DNA of 64,000 nt from Scolanthus callimorphus (GCA_033964015.1 CM066916.1:13804501-13868500); one strand, 5' to 3'; numbered from the stretch's first letter, positions 24,903 to 37,258 are shown. Notes: generated by a model from the letters alone, not told the origin. Program-made: numbers and translations.

Positions 24903-26048
24903 ATGATAGAAGCCAATTATAGTTATGCTACTTTCGGACTTCAAAACGCCTCTGGAATCTTTGCTGAAGCAGACAACACAACCTCTGATAAGTGTGGAAT
25001 TAATCCAACCGCTAAAAACCTCGTCCTCGCCATTGTTTTATGCTTCATCTGCGCCATAGCGTTGTTCGGTAACGCGGCGGTACTGGTGACAGTCGCTTGT
25101 TATCGAAGCCTGCACAGTGTAACGTACGTTCTTCTGATGTCTCTAGCTATAGCGGATCTACTTGTATCTACATTCTCTATGCCTTGGCGAATACACCAGA
25201 CTTTGCGCAATCAACAGTGGTGTTTAAGCCTCGAGCTCTGCGCATTCTGGATTTGGATAGACTCTTTCGCCTGTTGCGCATCCATCACTAACCTAGCTAT
25301 GGTCGGCGTAGAGCGTTTTATAGCTATTAAGTGTCCTTTACGGTACACGACACTTATGGATAAAGGCAACGGTTTCATGATAGTAACATTTGTGTGGATG
25401 TACTCCGTGACTTGGGCGTCGCTTGGAAATCTAAACTGGAGCGATTCAAGTGCAAGTGTATTCTACACGGTCCCCGAATGCGGAAAGGCTGATCGGATTT
25501 ACTACACTGTCGTGTCGGTGTTTGCTTTCTATCTTCCCTTGACAGTAGTTATCGTTACCTACACATATCTCACTAATGTGGCCATAATCCACGCAAGAGC
25601 CCTGCAGAATAATTTTGTGTTGCCAGATTTGTGCAACCACAGGGTATCCACAATTGGTCGCGACAGAACTGCCATGTTCAAGCGCGAGATTAAGGCGACA
25701 AAAATGATGGCGACAGTCGTTGGGGCATTCTTCATTTGTTGGTTTCCGTTTTTCGTACTCGTGCTAAAAAGCCTCTGGTCGCCAACTCTAATTCACCCCG
25801 TTCTGGCAGATTTCACAGGAATTCTATTTGTAACCCTACTACCCAACCTCAACTCGGCCTTAAATCCTTTTATTTATATGGCGTTCACACGGGAACTCAG
25901 ACAAGCAACTAGTAGACTCCTCGGTCGCTTGAAGTTATGTTTGAAATGTAAATTCGACGAGAATGAAAATCTTCGATGGACAACCCAAAGTCGAAACAAC
26001 CCCTCCGTTACTAAGACAAGTTCTCCTGGAAGAGTAGCTTGGGTGTAA
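24903..26048 (+). CDS. Class A (rhodopsin-like) GPCR, single exon
   Basis: 381 aa with seven membrane segments, intronless as is common for anthozoan class A receptors. The N-terminus carries potential N-glycosylation sites (NYS, NAS, NTT). Landmarks: N57 (1.50) in GNAAVL, D85 (2.50) in LAIADL, C113 (3.25), D120 (3.32), ERF at 137-139 in place of DRY, CWFPFF in TM6 and NPFIY in TM7. D3.32 and the Phe pair after CWFP are aminergic-receptor traits. However, TM5 lacks the serines at 5.42/5.46 that bind catechols, and TM7 lacks Tyr 7.43. It signals at the plasma membrane through G proteins; the ligand is unknown. The start ATG has AAAA before it. AATAAA at 26393-26398 is a candidate polyadenylation signal. 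Confidence 0.93.
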   Translation: MIEANYSYATFGLQNASGIFAEADNTTSDKCGINPTAKNLVLAIVLCFICAIALFGNAAVLVTVACYRSLHSVTYVLLMSLAIADLLVSTFSMPWRIHQTLRNQQWCLSLELCAFWIWIDSFACCASITNLAMVGVERFIAIKCPLRYTTLMDKGNGFMIVTFVWMYSVTWASLGNLNWSDSSASVFYTVPECGKADRIYYTVVSVFAFYLPLTVVIVTYTYLTNVAIIHARALQNNFVLPDLCNHRVSTIGRDRTAMFKREIKATKMMATVVGAFFICWFPFFVLVLKSLWSPTLIHPVLADFTGILFVTLLPNLNSALNPFIYMAFTRELRQATSRLLGRLKLCLKCKFDENENLRWTTQSRNNPSVTKTSSPGRVAWV

Positions 26049-26392
26049 GGGCTCAAACAATGATCTTTTATGTAGTTGTGGCGAGCTTCTACATTGCTAC
26101 AATAATTCGCAGGGCTCGCCGTCTCTGTGATAGTAGCATAAAGCAAACAAATGCAAAGAAAGGAAAGGAACAAAATCGGATTAGTGTTCAATTTGTAAAG
26201 GGATTAGCAAAGTTGATTAGTTTTGGGATAATTGCATTTTGAATTCCTTGGTCAGGAAGCTGAAAAGGTTTTAAATCTTGTTAGGGTGATACGGAAACAA
26301 AATCACCGTGGTATAGTTTAGGTATTGTGCAAAGAATGAAAAACAAAATGTAAAACTGAAAAAGTAAGTGAAATATGCAATGAGTTATCTGA

Positions 26393-26398
26393 AATAAA
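26393..26398 (+). terminator. Candidate poly(A) signal for class A GPCR
   Basis: AATAAA about 345 bp after the stop codon at 26048. It is the nearest canonical hexamer downstream; no transcript evidence. Confidence 0.4.
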
Positions 26399-28990
26399 GC
26401 CCTAATTTTAATAGCGCTTTGATGAAGCTAAGAAATGACAGAACGCGTAAAGGAAAAATGCATTTTTACTTTACGTAAGTTTATTTACCATAAATATTAC
26501 CAGAACAATTCCTACAAGAACGAAACACCTGGTAAGAAAGAAATAAACTCGTGCATTGAGAGTTGTTAAAAAACGATGTGATCTACTAGAAATCACAAGG
26601 ACTTAGATTTTAAAGTCCGGAAGACAAAAAAGGCACTTTTCAAAGCTGTAAGTCTTTTGGATGATAGAACCTAAAGATTAGTGATATTTAGTAGAATCAA
26701 AAGAAGCTCCAGTATTTTATTGAAGACTATTAAAAGAGGAACTTCTCGAATTAAATTGTCCACTACTTCAAGTAATTTGCTTAATTCGATTATGCCTGAA
26801 AAAAGACGATTTGCCTTGCGAAAATCCTACAAAAAGATTTCAAGTAGCGACGTTTGAGCCCAAAAGCCAAGAACAAAGAAACAAAAAGTAATCGCTTCGT
26901 GGTAACGTCAGAATAATTTACAAGAATACATGTTCATCTATTTTTCCCTAATGGAATATAAATGAGCAGTGTGTTTTAACATATTGTTAATGAAGTCTTA
27001 CTTCTTCCTGTAAGATAAAAAATATCCATAAAAAACTTCGTTTAAAATGATTCAATATTGCAAAGCCGGGAAAGTGATGGTAGATGAAAATCTCAGTCAC
27101 ATAGCAAGGATAAATATACTAAGCTACCTCAAAAGCGGAGTTGCGTATATTTTTTCCCGCACGTGTTTTAGTTATCATAAACCAGGCATCGATAAAAATT
27201 ATCCCCATAAGAAATAGGTATGATTCATTCTGTAACCTATACCTTTAGAGATTCCGCAAAAAAAATTGAAAATTAAAAGCCATTAAAAAGGTTCATATCA
27301 TAAACATGACTCGCCTTGCTTTGAACCTCCATGGAAAAGAAAAACAAACTAGATAAGGAAGAGGAAACTGACATTTTACCTGCTACGATTCGGTATAATG
27401 TTTCCACGGTAAATTATTTCTCAGGATATAGACAATTTATACATTTTAGCTATCAAAAACAAAAGTCTTGAACACAAAAACAGCGAGCAGATTCTTTGAA
27501 GAAGCGAAACAAAACTGTTCAAAAAAGGCGGGAAAATTACAATCGATGCTAAGATATACTAACGTCACCCAAGACTTTGAAAGTACCCAATAAAACGTGG
27601 TAAAGAAAGTTCTAAAATAAAATCTATTTTGCAGTTAGTGTCTGCAACGCTAGAAACAATTCTTTTGTTTTTTTCAGCAATTCACAAATTTTAGCTGAAA
27701 TTGAAAAAGTTTGACTATCACCGGCAAGATTTGGAAAAGCAAAACGTGACTTTTTTCAAGGGCTTGTTTGGTCTCATTTGAACTGAAATCTAAACAAGGT
27801 ACTTTAGGGAATATCGAAAAAGGGAAGCTGTGTCTTCATTTTAATAATATTAATTTTACCGTAGCAAATTTAAGTTCCTGAAACTCTCAAATCTATCATC
27901 TCGTTATTCGTAATGTACAGTAGTCAAAATATCTTGTCGCTGAAGAAAGCTGAAAAAGGTATTTAAAAAAACCGCAAGATAAAATATAATTTCTTATTAT
28001 TACTGCGAAAAGAAAATAACAAGAAAAAATAAGTCGGCTCATGACGTTTCTAGAAGCGACCCTGCAGAGAGTCCAACACGCGCGAAAGATAAAATCCGGA
28101 AAAAACGACATCGATTCTAACAGAAAAGCAGTCCTAGATGAAAGGACGCTGTTTTACCCGCCTATCATCCAACGTTTAAACTGTACAAAGCGCTTAATGG
28201 CGCCATTAAACCATTCGGCTTTTGCGGATAGTTTCCGGAGTGATAATTGCTGTTGTCATATTTGCCAAATTAATGGCTTCACAAACTTGGCGTTGATGAC
28301 GACAGCAGGAACCGGTGAAGTTAAAAAGTACATCTCGAGAGGCAGAAAATATCGTAGGGATGTTCCCACTGGCTTTTGTAGTAAAATGGTTGTGAATGAA
28401 CTTAAAAGAGGAAACAATTTATTTTTGCATGGGTAGTGAAACTGGAAAAGGATGAGTCATTTTTTCACTAGTACGTATTTACAAAAGTTAAACAAATATA
28501 GGGACTTCGATCGTTAAACAACATTCACTTTAAAATCTTCAAAGAGAATGAATCAGCAGTTTGATTTTTATCTCAAACATTTCAATTAAGTCCTAGAAAA
28601 GGCAACAATATTCTCTCCTTTCTGACAGTTGGTGGGAACAAAGTGCGTTAAGTCGTTCGGCTAGTAAATTAATGTAAACATGGAGACAAATGACATGCGT
28701 TTTACTTGACATAGAAAATGAAGTCCTTGCAGTTTTTCTGTCGAAAATAGAATGGTCAAGGCAAGCTGTGTGTGCTCTGATCTAAGCGATTAATAAAGCT
28801 AAACGATACCATGACATCAAGACCAAACAAAACAAGAACAATCTTCCAATAATTTGTCTAATTAATTCTAATAAAATTGATTTTATTTACAGTTAATAAA
28901 CTTTGCAAAATAATCAGTATAAAATCGTGTCTACCGTGCAGTCTTAAAAATGAGTTTGACGATTTTTCTTTAGCCGTTTCACTATACTAA
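26399..28990. other. No gene recognised
   Basis: AT-rich intergenic DNA. A 131-codon plus-strand frame at 28041-28436 shows no family resemblance or splice continuation and is treated as chance. Confidence 0.45.
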
Positions 28991-28994
28991 GCAG

Positions 28995-29190
28995 GGGCTC
29001 CGGTGCTGGTCGCATGTTTGGAATGTTCCTTAATGAAAAGTGCTGGTCGAAATTTGGTTCCTATTAAAGTTCCTTAATTAAAAGTGCTGGTCGACTTTTG
29101 TACCTATTTAAGTTCTTAATGAAAAGTGCTGGTCGAAATTGTGTACCTTACTAGATGTAAAGTTCCGTAATGAAAAGTGAACGAACGACG
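28995..29190. repeat. Degenerate tandem repeat, about 50-bp unit, about 4 copies
   Basis: The words TTAATGAAAAGTGCTGGTCG and GTACCT/GTTCCTATT recur about every 50 bp. Copies differ by small indels. Confidence 0.7.
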
Positions 29191-29805
29191 AAACTTTGAT
29201 TGCCTAGCCTAAATCCTTGCAATCAAATGGGAGCAAAAATTGAACGATTCCGGTTGAACTGGCTGTCGGGTTGGACCATGCGATCATTGCCTTTTTCGCC
29301 AACAGCTTTGCAGCTACAAAAGTCAAAATCCAGCCCGGCAGACGTGCTAAAATAATATGTGTTTCAAATTGTATCCATCATGATGTGAAGGCAGCCTAGA
29401 TGTGTCAGCTTCTGTCCTTTCTTAGTCAAGAAAAATGGGCTGATGTAGCCGCCTCCGCAGGCCCCTTTCTCAAAAAGAACGTGAAAGAAAAGGAGAAAAA
29501 CGCGAAAGCACTGTTTCGGGCTTCCTGTGTTATGGGCAAGGAGGAAAACTTCTTAGGGGGAGAAGAGGAAAGGAAAAAGGATGAGAGATGTTTTCTCCCC
29601 TCCCCCTCCCCCTCCCCCTCCCCCTCACACTTCATCCCCACTCCTACACGTCCATTGAACCAGAAACACAGGAAGCCCAAATCCTCAATTGCCATAGAGA
29701 TTCCTTTTCTGCCCATAGAGTTGCCTGCAGAGAAGGCTACAGGCTGATGGTGACTTGCCGAACTACATCATACCTCCATATAACCATTCAGTAATGTCCT
29801 ATTCA
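29191..29805. other. Intergenic, 3' flank of DENND10
   Basis: It contains a CCCTCC repeat (about 29598-29628) that keeps ORFs open on both strands. The low-complexity 115-codon frame at 29400-29747 is not recognised as a gene. It may include the DENND10 3' UTR; no clear AATAAA was found close to the stop on the minus strand. Confidence 0.4.
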
Positions 29806-32800
29806 TTATACTAGCCCCTCTGCTGCCGCCAAATTGAACAAAAAGTTCTCCATGATGGTGGTCAGTTTCCTTTGTTTAAGACCATCGAGGGTGACCTTGG
29901 GAGGTGCACCATCTACCGTATCAACCGACAATTTCTTCAAGTTGGTTATGAGGTCTTTAGTTTTTCCGGATAATTCCTGCAAACCAACATTCTAATTTCA
30001 GCCACTTGCGCTGTGATCTAGGTGTTTTGTATAGTTTGAGGTTTTATATGCAAAGCTAGGTGCCATGGATTTTCTCAAATAACTTTGAAACTTTCAAAAA
30101 TCATTGCCAACAGCCCATAAGCATACTCAGCAGTACATTGGAAATTCAGCATTGAATTTTTCGAATTGTGTCATTGGAAATTCAGCATTCCGCATGTATG
30201 GGTTTCTACAGAAATTCCCTGTGAATCCTGCGATATTGAGCCATCAAGTGTTGAGCTCGTAACAAAAAAAGACGATACAAGTACACAAAAGTAAAACATT
30301 TCATAATTAAATAAAGGTTTCTGTTCTGTTCTGTTTCTGGGCTGTTTTTCTGCTATCGCCGTCCTCAATTTTGCAGAATACCGTCTGATTTAGTCAACTC
30401 GGGACTGCATCCCTCGTAGGCTAAGTATCAGACCATATTCTTTAACTATTCGTTCTGTATGGAATGTTTAGAATTCATTGTTGATGTCTTGCGACGCTCT
30501 CTAAGTGAAAGTAGAGTTCTGTATGGGAGTTTACCTTAATAATAGCTTGGTCTGACATTTCTTCATTTTGTGCCGCTTCCACCATGAACATAGCAATGTC
30601 TTTATGGACTTTACCCATTTGGAAGGTTTCTGAAAATATATGCATGCAGCAAGGATGCAATCAACCTATGACTGAAATGATTTGGATGCGTCTCTGCAAA
30701 GCATTGCATTTCGAGAGAATGCAACTCCAGTACTTTGTACAGGCCGGGTCATCGATGCTTCTGATCAAAATTCACTTGATCTTACCTTTTGCATTTGGAG
30801 GAACAGTAATTTCTCCTGTGGCGACTGTAACAAAAAGCATTTTTACGATATTGTAAGAAAAGTCATAATTGGGCAAACGTTAAAGAAGTGATGGGAGGGT
30901 GAACAAGGACATATTAATTATTGTGATAGAAAAAGCGAATCTCCAGAGCAGCAATAAAAACAGGATCAAAAGCGGACGGTGTAATTTGCAGGTGTGCAGG
31001 TGCAGGTGTGCAGGTGCGGGTTTGCAGGTGCAGGTGTGAATGTGTCTATAAATAGTCTATAATCTATGTACAGGTTATATTGATTCCAACTAACCAATTT
31101 TCCCCAGTTCGTCGCCGAGTACAGGGCAGTCAAGAGCCGTGAGCAGTCAGAGCGCCAAATGCTGTTTTTTCATCAAAGACGTTTTGTTTGATACTTCACA
31201 GGAATGGGGCTACCCTTTATCAAACGTTTCGTAGCTTAAAAAGAACAGTCAGCATCTTAACTAGCCCTATTGCGAGAGAAACATTGAAACGCCGCCGAGA
31301 TTCAACCATTTTGTTAACACAGGCAACCCACCTTATCGTGTTAAGGTGGGTTGCCTGTGTAAACAAAACAAAATGGCCGTCACTCGACGGCGTTTCGATG
31401 TTTTCTGTTCTTTCTAAGCTAAGAAACGTTCGATGAAAGGTAGCCCCACTCCTATGAAGTATCAAACAAAACGACTTTGATGAAAAAACAGCATTTGGCG
31501 CTCGGACTGCTCACGGCTCTTGACTGCCCTGTGGCCTGTACTCGGTGACGAACTGGGGAAAATTGGTTAGTTGGAATCAATATAACTGTAAGTACATAGA
31601 TTATAGACTATTTATAGACACATTCACACCTGCACCTGCACACCTGCACCTGCAAACCCGCACCTGCACACCTGCACCTGCAAATTACACCGTCCGGGAT
31701 CATGGGAGAGTAATATACTTTCCAGTTCCCTCCATTAGGCCCCATCAGAAAAAATAAATCTTAAATTAGCAAGTAGCCATGTGTTAGAGTGGTTTTCACA
31801 TGACTGTCGTTAGTAATTACAAATACTCGGTAATTGCGTTTGGTTCGGGTTGTGATTGGTCAAGAGCATGATCTTTTATCCTTCAGCCAATCAGATTGTG
31901 TATAGAGAAAACAACTACACAATTACTTGTGTTAACTTCGCTTGCAAAAAGGAGAGGTTGTGAATCACCTTGCTCTCTGATTGGTTTGTTATTGAATTGC
32001 TATCGAATTTGATTGAATAGTGAACTACTCATGAATTGCTTTCACAACAGTCATGTGAAAACCACTCTTCAGTAATCTCTATAAAAATATAGAAAACTTG
32101 CCTATGCAGTTAAGCAAAAAGCTTATAATGGGATATCATCAGGCAACTCTCTGACCTCAGGGCATTATGTTGTGACCATTATGGCTGCAAAGCAAATTTC
32201 AGCCTGATGGCCAAATGGCAACGTCCCATTCCAGTATGTTGGTTTTCAAAAAAATGCCCTTCTCAAAATTACTGTCAACAGCATTTATTCTCTTGCCTTA
32301 GCTTAAAGTGTCCTCTAAGCTAATAATTGGATTCGACGCAGCAAAAGTTTGATGTTACACCTTAGAAATGATGCCTAAGGTGGAAGTATTATGAAGAATG
32401 AAATTGCATACCATTTACAAAGAGGTCGTAAAGATCAGATCTGTTTTCTACTGAGGCATCAGTGAAGCCAGCAATGTATGTGACATAGGACTTCAGTTCA
32501 TTGAGCTCATCATCTTCTAAATTGACATAAGGGTGGAGTATGGCCCAGTTCTGGCGATGCCATACAAGCACAGGGAGGGTTCTATGACAAATAAAAGTGA
32601 TTGCTACATGAATACTAACTCTCATACAATGAAACTACACCTACATCTTCATTCAGAGAGATCCAGGGAGTTTGAATCCTTTCTGACAGCCTCTGCTTTA
32701 TTCTGGGATAACAGTAAAGCACTCTTAATCAAGGCTAAAATAACAGCTAGAAGGATGCCAGACAGGCAGACATGGAGACCACCCAAAGCTTGGTCATTCC

Positions 32801-35800
32801 TTGTTTCTGTCCAGCCATTTACACACAAGAGAAGACTTGCAAATTTTGGGCAGATATTGTCCTACGACCAGCTCTTATCTTTAGTCCTGTTAATGGTGAT
32901 CCTGCCATCTATTCAATTTGAAAATACACTGTTTTTAAATTATGTAAAAGGAATATAAGTGCAACTGAAAATTTTCTCCACCAAACAATTCCCCACAGCC
33001 ATGCAGCACACAGAAATTTGAAAGAACGTTTTACGTCTTAATGATTGCTCTGATGGGAAGTGCCAACAAAGTTACAAAATTATACTCCATGGCCCTAGCT
33101 TGCATCATTATGATTGCAGTGCAATGGTTCATTCATCAGATCAGGTGTTTGCCTTTGATTCACAGAGATCATTGCAATCCAGAGCATAAAGCTGCAAAAC
33201 TTCTTCTTTTGCATAATTAATTACCTTGTGATGTCTAGAAGGGTTTGTATTCTAGGACTGTACACTACAACCTTCTTCTTCAGCAACAAAGCTGTGTAGA
33301 TCAAGATTGTCTCCACTCCAAATATATTAATGACATCTACAGTTACAAGAATGAAAGAACTGATAATAATGTAAAGCTTAGCCTTCCTCAAAGAGTAACA
33401 TTATTGTGTGGTTCCAGAAAAAAAAACTCCCCCCCCCCCCAAAGGAAGGGATTGGAAATTCCAGAGGGGTGTGTGGGGACAGGGGGAGGGGTCAATTTAC
33501 CTGATTTTTTTCCTTACAAATACTGTATTTTCCTTTGAAAATTTCAGAGGAGTAGGGGGTCACTTTTCAACATCCTTCCGTAGGGGGGGGGGGGGGGGGG
33601 AATGGATATTTTCTGGAACCACACATTGTAGACATTGAAAGTTGAAAATCCAATGGGATTTATGTGGTTCACAAGCATGGAAAATAGAACCATAGGAGGG
33701 AGTTTCTCACCATCATTTTGACTCATGAATATGCAAAGTAAAGAAACTAGTTATGGTTTTGGAACGTGATATCACTTAATGTAAACTTTTCCAAGGGCAA
33801 TAGGATAATGAGTTCCTCTAAGGGTGACACTTTAAAATTATCTTCAGGCTGGGCCATATCAGACTTAGACAGAGTTGTTCATGAGTCAAGAGGATGGTAA
33901 CATAATGGCAGTCATATTGTGGTTTCACTGTAACATTTCTACCATTTTCAAGCTACCGCGAACAGCAAACTTTTTTCCAAGTTTCTAGATGCTTCACATG
34001 TGCTTGTCCAGCACGACTATCAACATTTAAAAGGCAAAGGAGGAGGGAATGCGAGACAAGTATGCCAACCTTTGCTTTTGATTGTAGTTGGACAGTTTAT
34101 AAACATTGTCTGGTTGTTACAGTATACATGTAATCAAGCAATGATTTAAAGTCTTCTATTAATTGGGGTGTGAATAGGCCACTTGCACAAAGTGGGTCAT
34201 GCGACCCCAACTACCTCTTAATGAGATGTTTTGTCAAAAATCTATTCCAGAAATACAAATAACTAATTGATATTAGTCAGAAGTTTCAGCATAAAATCTC
34301 TAGCCTGAAGCATATGGCAGTGAGTTGAATTTTCACAATTTTACTCAGAATGTATTAGATTTGGGTCACGTGACCCAGAAAGTGTAAGTGACCTATTGAT
34401 CTTCAAAACTTTTTATCACCATCACCTTTTATAGATTTTTCTAGTAATGGGGCTCTTGGGTCATATTCCTTCACAGAAAACACACTCTCGTCCTCATCAT
34501 CAGTGCATTTTCCCTTGGTCAACACAGACAGGTAGAGTTCTAACATGGATGCTGGGTTGCCTGTCTTGAGAAGCCTGGAACTCAATATTCTCACAAGACT
34601 CTTGTATTTCTCTGGATTGAAATCCTGAAAAGAAATGGATTTCAAATGCCAAAGGTAATCTCAATATTCAATAATGGTGGCATTTTCAGCTAGAAAAAAT
34701 AGGTTATGGAGTACACAGAACAATTTTGTCTGTCAAAAGTAGAAATAAAACCACCAGGAATCCCCTTTATTCCCACCAAGATGTCAGCTTCTTTATATTT
34801 GATGCCAGCTAGATAATAATAATAATAATAGTTTATTAACAACTGTGACCCTGCGAGCGAAAACATACCTTAACACTTTAAGCGTTAGAACCTGAAATTA
34901 ATTTATTCACTATAATACAATAAATAAAATACAATCACAGTATATATAGTACATATTATACTAAAACAATATACTGTGGGATCCATTTAGAGTAATTAAT
35001 ACAAATGATATTGTGTGGGTATAGAAATAGACAAATGAAAACAGTGCCATACAGCCCCACGTTTAAGCGAGTTGGCCAAAGGCCTTTCGACAACAAGTCC
35101 TTCTCAGCGGCTGTACACAAGGTGTGATAACAATACAATAGGCAGCATATAATATAGGGACTTAGTTATGTTGGAGCATAATCAGAGTACCTATATATAT
35201 CAGCAGCATAATAGTTGCCGATATTTGTAGTTCTGAGGCATAAGTCATATTCTTTATTTGAATTATCAGGACAAAAAAAGAAAAAAAATTGTCGACCAAT
35301 ACCTTTGTGAGTAGCACTAGTGTAAAATGTGTGATCTGCAAAAGATGAAAAGTATTGCTAGCATTGACTTTTTCATACATTTGACTGAATAAAGTTGGTG
35401 CAGTAACAACGGCATATTAGAAAAAATGGGATAAAATAAGAGGGTGAGAAAAATACTGACCTTTCAAATTGGCAAAATATTGGAAAATGATATGCTATTC
35501 ATAATTAGTATTTAAATCAAAAGAAATATTGGAAGCCCATTTTTCAAGCAAGTCTTTAGAGAGATATTTTAACAGTGTGCTTCTTATCAGTCTTTCTTTC
35601 AAATTTGCCGAGTTTAGGTGATGGATAAAGAATTATTATTAGAACCCTTTAGAATACCAGTTGGTTGTGGTACATTTGAGGAATGAGGCAGGAAACAATA
35701 AGCTTCTTTCCTAGCCGACTGGCAAGTTATGCATAATTATTTATTACAAGGGATTAGAAGATCCTTTACCCCGGTGGGGGGATTCTGATAAAAACAGATG

Positions 35801-37258
35801 GGGGTGCTTGCCAGGAAAATTGTTTTAACCCAAAGGGATAGCAAATTGGGTGTGGTCAAATGTTTAAATTAAATTGTCTATAAATATAATAATTTTAATT
35901 ATTTTATTTATAGAATTTGCCCTAGGGCCGGAAAATCCTCACAGAGCAAGGCTCCAAGTACGAGGTTCCCTGGCCAGTGTGGTGGGTTAGTAAGTTGTGA
36001 GCCCTGCCTGCACTGAGGATGGTCAACTTCTGACGTCCCCGTGGTTCTTTAACGTCCCTCTGGTTCAGGTAAAATAATATAGTGCATGTGAGAGACGATA
36101 CGATGGTTTTACGTCCTTATCTGAGAAGACATGAAGATCTAACCATTTGCAGATCTTGCAACAGAGGCAGCACCTTCTCCTCGATTATTTAAAGACCCTG
36201 AGTGGCGCTTTCCATTTGTTTTCGTAGCCAAGTACCGAAGAAAATAGATCTTTATGCACTAGTCATTTGTTTCCACCGTCCCCCAACCCCCGCGACATAG
36301 CAGGGGAATATGAAACAGATGTTGTCAAATTTGAAATAATTCCACCGTCTACCAGGGGAGAACGCCTTGGCAAATTTCCTACACCCCGGGGAAACATTTC
36401 CTACACCCAAGAGACAAATTCCACCCTCCACAAGATGGATACAAGAAACTTTCCTAATAGAGCAGATTTCGTATGACTGTGAAAAGTACCGTGACACGGC
36501 GCGGTACTGTCGCGGAGGCGGTACCGAACCTGGCCTGCTGTAGATACCGAATGAAATCGCGTAGTCGCGGTACGGTCACGGTCGCGGCGCGGTACAACTC
36601 TTTCGCGGCACTTTTCACAGTGATACGAAATCTGCTCTACTATCAAAACCAGTAGAGTGTCTTTTCCGAAATGAAAAAGACAGATGTTTTGTTTCCCCCG
36701 CCATTCCCCCGGCCGGTTATCTGAGCCATAGCAAATTTGAAGTAAACTCCCTGGGGTCGGGGCACGAATACAAGACAAACCACTGATATTTCCCCCACTT
36801 TTGCCTGGCAAAATCCCCGCATGTCGCGGGGGTTGGGGGTCGGTGGAAGCAAATGACTAGTGCATTAGTTTACCCCGTTAAAAGACGCAGAACCTTGCAC
36901 CAAAACTTACCTTCGTCAAGACATCCGAGTTTTTTACATCTACAGTGTAAAAGTAATACCACGTCCTCTTTAACTGCCCATAGCAGAAGGTAGTTAGCTC
37001 AGGTGTCTTGTCTCCAGAAGAGTTCAAACCACATTTCCGCATCGCGATCTCACGGAATTCCGCCGAAACCGCGGGGTACGACCAAGTCCACAAAACATCA
37101 CCATTCACGTCTTTCTCTGCAAAATAAATGCGTAATTCAAGTAGCTGGTTATCGAATGAAGTTGTACTGAGAAACCGTAAGTAATTGTACGTGATGTGGA
37201 TATATTTCAGCAGTTTACCGATAAGTGATGCGGAGAGGAGATCGCCAAGCGCCGCCAT
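29806..37258 (-). CDS. DENND10: DENND10 (FAM45) DENN-domain protein, 9 exons, complete
   Basis: Exons in transcript order: 37258-37219, 37116-36911, 35335-35303, 34624-34426, 33336-33225, 32581-32412, 30824-30786, 30629-30535 and 29976-29806. All introns are GT-AG and all phases join, giving 354 aa plus a stop; the human protein is 357 aa. Landmarks: start [24 protein letters not shown], a 33-nt micro-exon encoding [74 protein letters not shown], and the C-terminal [21 protein letters not shown]. The family has a compact DENN module linked to Rab27 and late-endosome/secretory trafficking. It is head-to-head with DHX34 across 365 bp. Its introns hold several MITEs, a 724-bp palindrome and a LINE tail. 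Intron 1 (102 bp) is stop-free in frame. Confidence 0.95.
30973..31696. mobile_element. 724-bp near-perfect palindrome (foldback) in DENND10 intron
   Basis: Two arms of about 350 bp meet near 31334 (CCACCTTATCGTGTTAAGGTGG). Outer ends are CGGACGGTGTAATTTGCAGG and its complement. Each arm carries a short CACCTGCA/GGTGCAGG minisatellite. The self-complementary ORFs at 31188-31436 (+) and 31220-31465 (-) are mirror images, not genes. Both flanks carry GGATCA, a possible but uncertain target duplication. Confidence 0.9.
31787..32067. mobile_element. GAGC-type MITE, 281 bp
   Basis: Ends GAGTGGTTTTCACATGACTG and CAGTCATGTGAAAACCACTC. Same family as 58450-58701 and the fragment at 63909-64000; related to 36460-36637 and 39611-39781. 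TA precedes it and TT follows, so one flank has probably mutated. In a DENND10 intron. Confidence 0.8.
33406..33624. mobile_element. 219-bp MITE with C and G tracts
   Basis: Ends GTGTGGTTCCAGAAAA and TTTTCTGGAACCACAC, flanked by ATT on both sides. Contains a run of 10 or more C near the left end and 16 or so G near the right end. Lies in DENND10 between exons 4 and 5. Confidence 0.8.
34810..35150 (-). mobile_element. Probable LINE 3' tail fragment
   Basis: Read on the minus strand it ends TTAATAAACTATTATTATTATT, a microsatellite-type tail like the one on the LINE at 60487-62373. About 300 bp of AT-rich 3' UTR-like sequence precede it. No reverse-transcriptase coding remains. Located in a DENND10 intron. 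Confidence 0.4.
35750..36240. repeat. Possible dispersed repeat, low confidence
   Basis: The more GC-rich block with GACGTCCCCGTGGTTCTTTA and CAGATCTTGCAACAGAGGCAGCACC looks like dispersed repeats I associate with anthozoan genomes. No second copy was seen in this window and the ends could not be defined. Confidence 0.25.
36255..36864. mobile_element. 610-bp TIR element with TTA duplication
   Basis: Ends TGCACTAGTCATTTG and CAAATGACTAGTGCA. Arms extend about 45 bp (CCCCCAACCCCCGCGACAT). TTA is duplicated on both sides (36252-36254 and 36865-36867), the size and sequence typical of PIF/Harbinger elements. A second MITE (36460-36637) is nested inside. In DENND10 intron 2. Confidence 0.85.
36460..36637. 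mobile_element. GAGC-type MITE, 178 bp, nested
   Basis: Ends GAGCAGATTTCGTATGACTG and the complement, with TA on both sides. The interior is GC-rich with many GCGGTAC words. A close copy lies at 39611-39781. Nested in the 610-bp TTA element, so it arrived later. Confidence 0.88.

Noticed and set aside
28041..28436. 131-codon ORF
   Set aside because: No family resemblance, no neighbouring exons and ordinary AT-rich surroundings.
29400..29747. 115-codon ORF with Pro-Ser repeats
   Set aside because: Low complexity from a CCCTCC repeat, open on both strands, in the 3' flank of DENND10.
31188..31465. Mirror-image ORFs on plus and minus strands
   Set aside because: They lie in the arms of a palindrome and are the same sequence read twice.
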